Source: Glycomyces terrestris (GTDB lineage: Bacteria > Actinomycetota > Actinomycetes > Mycobacteriales > Micromonosporaceae). From it: 64,000 bases of DNA. Positions 59,767 to 64,000 of this stretch are shown one piece after another. Position numbers and translations under genes: made by a program. Positions within the stretch are counted from its first letter, which is position 1; every line of letters starts with the position of its first letter. The notes under the pieces were generated by a model, which was given only the letters and a program-made list of their open reading frames with translations, ran no database searches and was not told where the DNA came from. The DNA is taken from the NCBI RefSeq assembly GCF_003933745.1, contig NZ_RSEB01000004.1, positions 496,001 through 560,000 on the forward strand, given 5' to 3'.

Positions 59767-61148
59767 CCGCCCGCGTCGGCCGCGCCCCCAGCCGGGTCCT
59801 GGTCATGCGGCTGGTCGACTGGGACGGCGAGGACGCCGCCGCGTTCGAACCGGTCCTGGAAGCCCTCGACCTGCTCACCCCGTACGTCGAGGTCCTCGAA
59901 CCGGGCTGCGCTGCCGTGCCGCTGCGCGCCGGGTCCGGCGACGAGGCCCTGTTCTGCGAACGGCTCATCGACACCGTGTCCGGCCTGGTCGACCAGGACT
60001 GCCTCACCGGCGTCGCCGACGGCCTCTTCGCGGCCCTCCTGGCCGCCCGCGACGGCCGCATCGTCCCCACAGGCGGCGACGCCGCGTTCCTCGCCGGATG
60101 CGACATCGCCGACCTCCTCGCCACCGGCCTGGTCGGCCCCGACGTGTGCGAGACCCTGCGGCACCTGGGCATCGACACCCTCGGGAAGTTCCGGGAACTG
60201 CCGCCGCAGGCGGTGGCCGAGCGGTTCGGCGCGCCCGCCAGACGGGCCCAGATGCTCGCCGCCGGGCGCTTCTCCCGGCCCCTCGTGCCGCGCCCGGCCG
60301 CGCCCGAGCTCGCGGTGGTCGAGACCCCCGAGACGCCGTACGCCACGATCGAGCACGCCGTCTTCGCCGCCCGGCCCCTCGCCGAGCGGCTGCTGCGCGT
60401 CCTGGACGAGCGCAACCTCGCCTGCACCCGCGTCACCGTCACCGCCCGCACCGGCAGCGGCCTGGAGCGGCGCCGGACCTGGCAGATCGACCCCGCCATC
60501 ACCGCCGCCGACCTCTCCCGCCGCGTCCGCTGGCAGCTCGAAGGCTGGCTCGCGGCCGGGCCGCTCGTCCACGGCGGCGACGAGGCCGCGAACGCCGTCA
60601 CTTCCCTCGAACTCGCCCCGGGCGGCCTGGTCGGCCTCGTCGAGGCCGGGCGCGGCCTGTGGGGCGAGAAGACCGCCGCCGCCATCAGAGCCGAAGCGGC
60701 CCTGCGGCACACGCAGAGCCTGCTCGGCCCCGAAGCCGTCCGCGTCGCCGGCCACGCCGACGGCCGCGACCTCGCCGAGCGGTACGCCAGCGCCGCATGG
60801 GAGGTCGAGCCGGCCCCGCCGCCGCCGTCGGGACCGTGGCCGGGCGGGCTGCCCGATCCGCTGCCGCAGCTGACCGGCACCGGCCAGGAGGTCGAGGTCC
60901 TCGACGCGGCCGGCGCGCCGGTGGCGGTCTCGGCGCGCGGCGACCTCTCGGCGACGCCGGCGCTGGTCGCCTTGGGCGGCAGGCGGATCCGGATCGCGGC
61001 GTGGGCGGGGCCGTGGCCGGTCGCCGAGCGGTGGTGGAGCGCGGAGGCCCGCCGGTACGCGCGCCTCCAGGTGGAGCTGGCCGACGGGAGCCTCGCGCTC
61101 CTGGCCCGCGAGGACGGCCGGTGGAGGGCGGTGGGCTGGTATGACTGA
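59763..61148 (+). CDS. imuB: ImuB, inactive Y-family polymerase-like protein (apparently shortened N-terminus)
   Basis: A 461-residue ImuB protein, shorter than the usual 510-560. It retains the Y-family little-finger and thumb-like parts: DLLATGLVGPDVCETLRHLG (helix-hairpin-helix region), GIDTLGKFRELPPQAVAERF, and ERLLRVLDERNLACTRVTVT. After SRVLVMRLVDWDG the sequence jumps straight to DAAAFEPVLEALDLLTPYVE. Typical ImuB has about 65-80 residues between these blocks, covering the palm/fingers start, so that part seems deleted. The clamp-binding motif region reads RGLWG (297-301), without the usual Gln of QLPLWG. ImuB normally links ImuA, DnaE2 and the sliding clamp. The ATG overlaps the imuA stop, and the stop overlaps the dnaE2 start by 8 nt. 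Confidence 0.88.
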   Translation: MTARVGRAPSRVLVMRLVDWDGEDAAAFEPVLEALDLLTPYVEVLEPGCAAVPLRAGSGDEALFCERLIDTVSGLVDQDCLTGVADGLFAALLAARDGRIVPTGGDAAFLAGCDIADLLATGLVGPDVCETLRHLGIDTLGKFRELPPQAVAERFGAPARRAQMLAAGRFSRPLVPRPAAPELAVVETPETPYATIEHAVFAARPLAERLLRVLDERNLACTRVTVTARTGSGLERRRTWQIDPAITAADLSRRVRWQLEGWLAAGPLVHGGDEAANAVTSLELAPGGLVGLVEAGRGLWGEKTAAAIRAEAALRHTQSLLGPEAVRVAGHADGRDLAERYASAAWEVEPAPPPPSGPWPGGLPDPLPQLTGTGQEVEVLDAAGAPVAVSARGDLSATPALVALGGRRIRIAAWAGPWPVAERWWSAEARRYARLQVELADGSLALLAREDGRWRAVGWYD

Positions 61149-64000
61149 GTACGCCGAGCTGCACTGCCATTCGCACTACTCGTTCGCCGACGGCGCCGAC
61201 TCCCCCGCGGCCCTGGTGGCCGAGGCCGAGCGGCTGGGGCTGTGCGGGCTGGCCATCACCGACCACGACGGCCTCTACGCGGTGTCGCAGTTCGCCTCGG
61301 CGGCAAGGGAGAAGCCGGTGCGGACGGTGTTCGGCTCGGAGCTGGGCCTCGGCATGACGCGGGCGCGGCGGGGCCAGGCCGACCCGGCCGGGACGCACCT
61401 GGTGGTCCTCGCGCGCGACCCGGACGGGTACCGGGCCCTGTCGCGGGCGATCACGGAGGCGAAGCTCAAGGGCGGCGAGAAGGACCTGCCGGTGTACGCC
61501 CTTGAGGGGCTGGCCAGGCACGCGGGCGGGCGGTGGCAGGTGCTCACCGGCTGCCGCAAGGGCCTGCTGAACGCCGCGCTGGACGCGGGCGGGCCCGACG
61601 CGGCCGAGGCGCGGCTGCGGGAGCTGGTGGACCTGTTCGGGGCCGAGTCGGTCGCGGTCGAGCTGACCTGCCACGACCTGCCCGGGGACGTGGAGCGGAT
61701 GGAGGCGCTGGCGGCGGTGGCGCGGCGGGTCCGGGTGCCGGTGGTGGCGACGAACAACGTCCACTACGCGTCCCCCGCGCGCGCGAAGGCCGCGGCGGCG
61801 CTGGCGGCGATCCGGGCCCGCACGACCCTGGACCAGGCCGACCCCTACCTGCCGGCGAACGCGGGCGCGCACCTGCGCAGCGGCGCGGAGATGGCGCTGC
61901 GGTTCGCGGACTTCCCCGAGGCGGTCGAGCATTCGGCGAAGATCGCGTACGAGTGCGCGTTCGACCTGGAGCTGCTGAAGCCGCGGCTGCCGCGGTTCCC
62001 GGTCGAGGACGGCTACGACGACAGGTCGGCGCTGGCGCAGCAGGTCGTGCGGGGGGCGAGGCAGCGGTACGGGGACCCGTACGACCCGGCGCTGCGGAAG
62101 GCGTGGGAGCAGCTCGACAAGGAGCTGCGCGTGATCGGGGCGCTGGGGTTCGAGGGGTACTTCCTCATCGTCGCCGACATCGTGCGCTTCTGCCGGGAGC
62201 GGGACATCCTGTGCCAGGGCAGGGGTTCGGCCGCGAACAGCGCGGTCTGCTACGCCCTGGGGATCACCAATGTGGACCCGATCGAGTTCGGGCTGCTGTT
62301 CGAGCGGTTCCTCTCGGCCGACCGGGACGGCCCCCCGGACATCGACGTCGACATCGAGTCGGGGCGCCGCGAGGAGGTCATCCAGTACGTGTACGAGCGG
62401 TACGGGAGGGACCGGGCGGCGCTGGTGGCGAACGTGGTCACGTACCGGCCGCGGTCGGCGGTGCGGGACGCGGCGAAGGCGCTGGGGTACGGGCACGACC
62501 AGGCGGTGGCGTGGTCGAAGCGGCTGCACCGCTGGAGCGGCCTCGATCCCGAAGAGGCGCAGGACATCCCGGCGGACGTGCAGTCGCTCGCGGGCGAGCT
62601 GCGGGACCTGCCGCAGCACCTGGGCATCCACCCGGGCGGGATGGTGCTCACCGAGGAGCCGGTGAGCCAGATCGTGCCGGTCGAGCCGGCCCGGATGCGG
62701 GACCGCACGGTCCTCCAGTGGGACAAGGAGGACTGCGCCGACGCCGGGCTCGTCAAGTTCGACCTGCTGGGGCTGGGGATGCTGGAGGCGCTGCACCGCA
62801 TGGTCGACCTGGTGGCCGACTTCCACGGCACGCGCGTCGACCTGGCGAAGCTGCCGTCCCGGGACGAGGCGGTGTTCGCGATGCTCCGGCGGGCCGACAC
62901 CGTCGGCGTGTTCCAGGTGGAGTCGCGGGCGCAGATGGCGACGCTGCCGCGGCTCAAGCCGCGGAACTTCCGGGACCTGGTCGCGGAGGTGGCGCTGATC
63001 CGGCCCGGCCCGATCCAGGGCGGCGCCGTCCACCCGTACCTGCGGCGCCGCAACGGGGAGCCGTGGCGCGACAAGGTGCCGGAGATCCTGCACCCGGTGC
63101 TGGAGAAGACGTACGGCGTGCCGCTGTTCCAGGAGCAGCTCATGCAGATCGCGATCGTCGCGGCGGGCTTCGACGGCGGGGAGGCCGACCGGCTGCGCCG
63201 GGCCATGGGCGCCAAGCGGTCCGCCGAGAGGATGGAGGCGCTGAAGGAGCGCCTGTACGCGGGGATGCGGGAGCGGGACATCGTCGGCGCGGAGGCCGAC
63301 CAGATCTATGACCAGCTGAAGTCCTTCGCGGACTTCGGGTTCCCCGAGTCGCACTCGGCGTCGTTCGCGCACCTGGTGTGGTCCTCGGCGTGGCTCAAAT
63401 GCCACTACCCGGCGGCGTTCTACGCGGGGCTCCTGGCGAGCCAGCCGATGGGGTTCTACTCCCCCGCCTCGCTCATCGCCGACGCGCAGCGGCACGGCAT
63501 CGAGGTCCTGGCCCCGGATGTGAACGCCAGCGGGGAGGTCGCCTCGCTCGTCCCGGCCGAGCGGGCGTGCGAACCGCCGCTGCACGGGGTCGCGGACCTG
63601 CGGCTGGGACTCGACAACGTCAAGGGGCTCGGGGCCGACGCGGGCCGCCGCATCGCGGCCGCCCGCGACGCGGACGGGCCGTTCGCGTCGATGGCCGACC
63701 TGGCGCGCCGGGCCGGGCTCGACCAGGGGCGGCTCGAGAAACTCGCCGTCGCCGGGGCCCTGCGCAGCCTCGAACCTGACCGGCGTCGAGCATTGTGGAC
63801 GGCGGGCACGGTCGACGAGCGACCCGGCACGATCCCCGGGACCGGGCCGTCGGCGCCCGCGCCGACCCTGCCGGGCATGAGCGCGGCCGAACTCGCCCGC
63901 GCCGACTACACCGGCCTGGGCCTGTCGGTCGACACCCACCCGATGGAGCTGGTGCGCAAGGCCCTCGACGCCGACGGCGTCCTGCCCGCGCGGCGGTTGC
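61141..64000 (+). CDS. dnaE2: Error-prone DNA polymerase DnaE2 (partial, 3' end outside window)
   Basis: The first 953 residues of a C-family polymerase; the gene runs off the right edge. It opens with the PHP domain (AELHCHSHYSFADGA, LAITDHDGLYAV). The palm has catalytic Asp400 and Asp402 in GPPDIDVDIE and Asp541 in LVKFDLLGLGML, in the E. coli DnaE order. VGVFQVESRAQMATLPRLKP and FGFPESHSASFAHLVWSSAW are DnaE2-type blocks. DnaE2 performs mutagenic translesion synthesis with ImuA and ImuB. ATG 61141 overlaps the imuB stop by 8 nt, so the three genes form one coupled, SOS-controlled operon. About 100-150 C-terminal residues are probably missing from the window. Confidence 0.95.
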   Translation, partial: MTEYAELHCHSHYSFADGADSPAALVAEAERLGLCGLAITDHDGLYAVSQFASAAREKPVRTVFGSELGLGMTRARRGQADPAGTHLVVLARDPDGYRALSRAITEAKLKGGEKDLPVYALEGLARHAGGRWQVLTGCRKGLLNAALDAGGPDAAEARLRELVDLFGAESVAVELTCHDLPGDVERMEALAAVARRVRVPVVATNNVHYASPARAKAAAALAAIRARTTLDQADPYLPANAGAHLRSGAEMALRFADFPEAVEHSAKIAYECAFDLELLKPRLPRFPVEDGYDDRSALAQQVVRGARQRYGDPYDPALRKAWEQLDKELRVIGALGFEGYFLIVADIVRFCRERDILCQGRGSAANSAVCYALGITNVDPIEFGLLFERFLSADRDGPPDIDVDIESGRREEVIQYVYERYGRDRAALVANVVTYRPRSAVRDAAKALGYGHDQAVAWSKRLHRWSGLDPEEAQDIPADVQSLAGELRDLPQHLGIHPGGMVLTEEPVSQIVPVEPARMRDRTVLQWDKEDCADAGLVKFDLLGLGMLEALHRMVDLVADFHGTRVDLAKLPSRDEAVFAMLRRADTVGVFQVESRAQMATLPRLKPRNFRDLVAEVALIRPGPIQGGAVHPYLRRRNGEPWRDKVPEILHPVLEKTYGVPLFQEQLMQIAIVAAGFDGGEADRLRRAMGAKRSAERMEALKERLYAGMRERDIVGAEADQIYDQLKSFADFGFPESHSASFAHLVWSSAWLKCHYPAAFYAGLLASQPMGFYSPASLIADAQRHGIEVLAPDVNASGEVASLVPAERACEPPLHGVADLRLGLDNVKGLGADAGRRIAAARDADGPFASMADLARRAGLDQGRLEKLAVAGALRSLEPDRRRALWTAGTVDERPGTIPGTGPSAPAPTLPGMSAAELARADYTGLGLSVDTHPMELVRKALDADGVLPARRL

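Noticed and set aside
60685-63939. 1084-codon minus-strand frame
   Set aside because: Antisense to imuB and dnaE2, both fully supported by catalytic motifs and overlaps.

Overview
The window is about 64 kb of very GC-rich DNA with short intergenic spaces, many GTG starts, 4-nt start/stop overlaps, LuxR- and SARP-type ATPase regulators, and an actinobacterial imuA-imuB-dnaE2 mutasome operon under a LexA-type box. This points to a soil-type actinomycete chromosome (Actinomycetes; a Glycomyces-like genus would fit, but the sequence alone does not settle it). I see no rRNA, tRNA, CRISPR array, insertion sequence, phage gene or replication origin. The first gene (an MFS transporter) and the last (dnaE2) run off the window edges.

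Layout. 1-9.6 kb: MFS tail, GNAT acetyltransferase, YCII-like protein, a GH2 beta-galactosidase divergent from an AraC regulator, a RibD_C/dihydrofolate-reductase-like protein, a TetR gene (with a dead RibD_C fragment behind it) divergent from an exported alpha/beta hydrolase, and a membrane-anchored unknown. 10-20.9 kb: a SARP-NB-ARC regulator divergent from a DHA2-type exporter; a LuxR-ATPase regulator, a single-pass membrane protein and a PrsW-type intramembrane protease on one strand; a DUF1579-like protein and a second RibD_C protein. 21-30.7 kb: a LacI-controlled carbohydrate locus with a Tat-exported GH30 xylanase carrying an inserted CBM35-like domain, a solute-binding lipoprotein, two permeases, two Gfo/Idh/MocA oxidoreductases and a cupin. 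No ABC ATPase is present, so a shared MsiK-type ATPase is presumed.

30.7-39 kb: a virginiamycin B lyase-like protein whose start overlaps the end of a destroyed ABC-F gene, with a divergent TetR; small membrane proteins (low-affinity iron permease type, two DUF202, DUF2243, CtaG); a hydrolase; a lone MazF-like protein; an AraC regulator. 39-49.5 kb: ArsR-type regulator and aldo/keto reductase flanking a perfect 28-bp palindrome; a translationally coupled CPBP protease-histidine kinase-response regulator operon; an APH-like kinase; a 60-aa zinc-ribbon protein; an ECF41-type sigma factor beside an FAD oxidoreductase; a membrane protein behind a CsoR-like operator; a GlxA-type regulator.

49.5-64 kb: a beta-glucoside locus (AraC, GH1, MFS) divergent from a phytanoyl-CoA dioxygenase-like gene coupled to an 86-aa unknown; a PhoX-type phosphatase; an SDR; a MerR-VOC fusion with a typical long-spacer MerR promoter; then the SOS-type mutasome operon, in which ImuB appears to lack its N-terminal polymerase segment.
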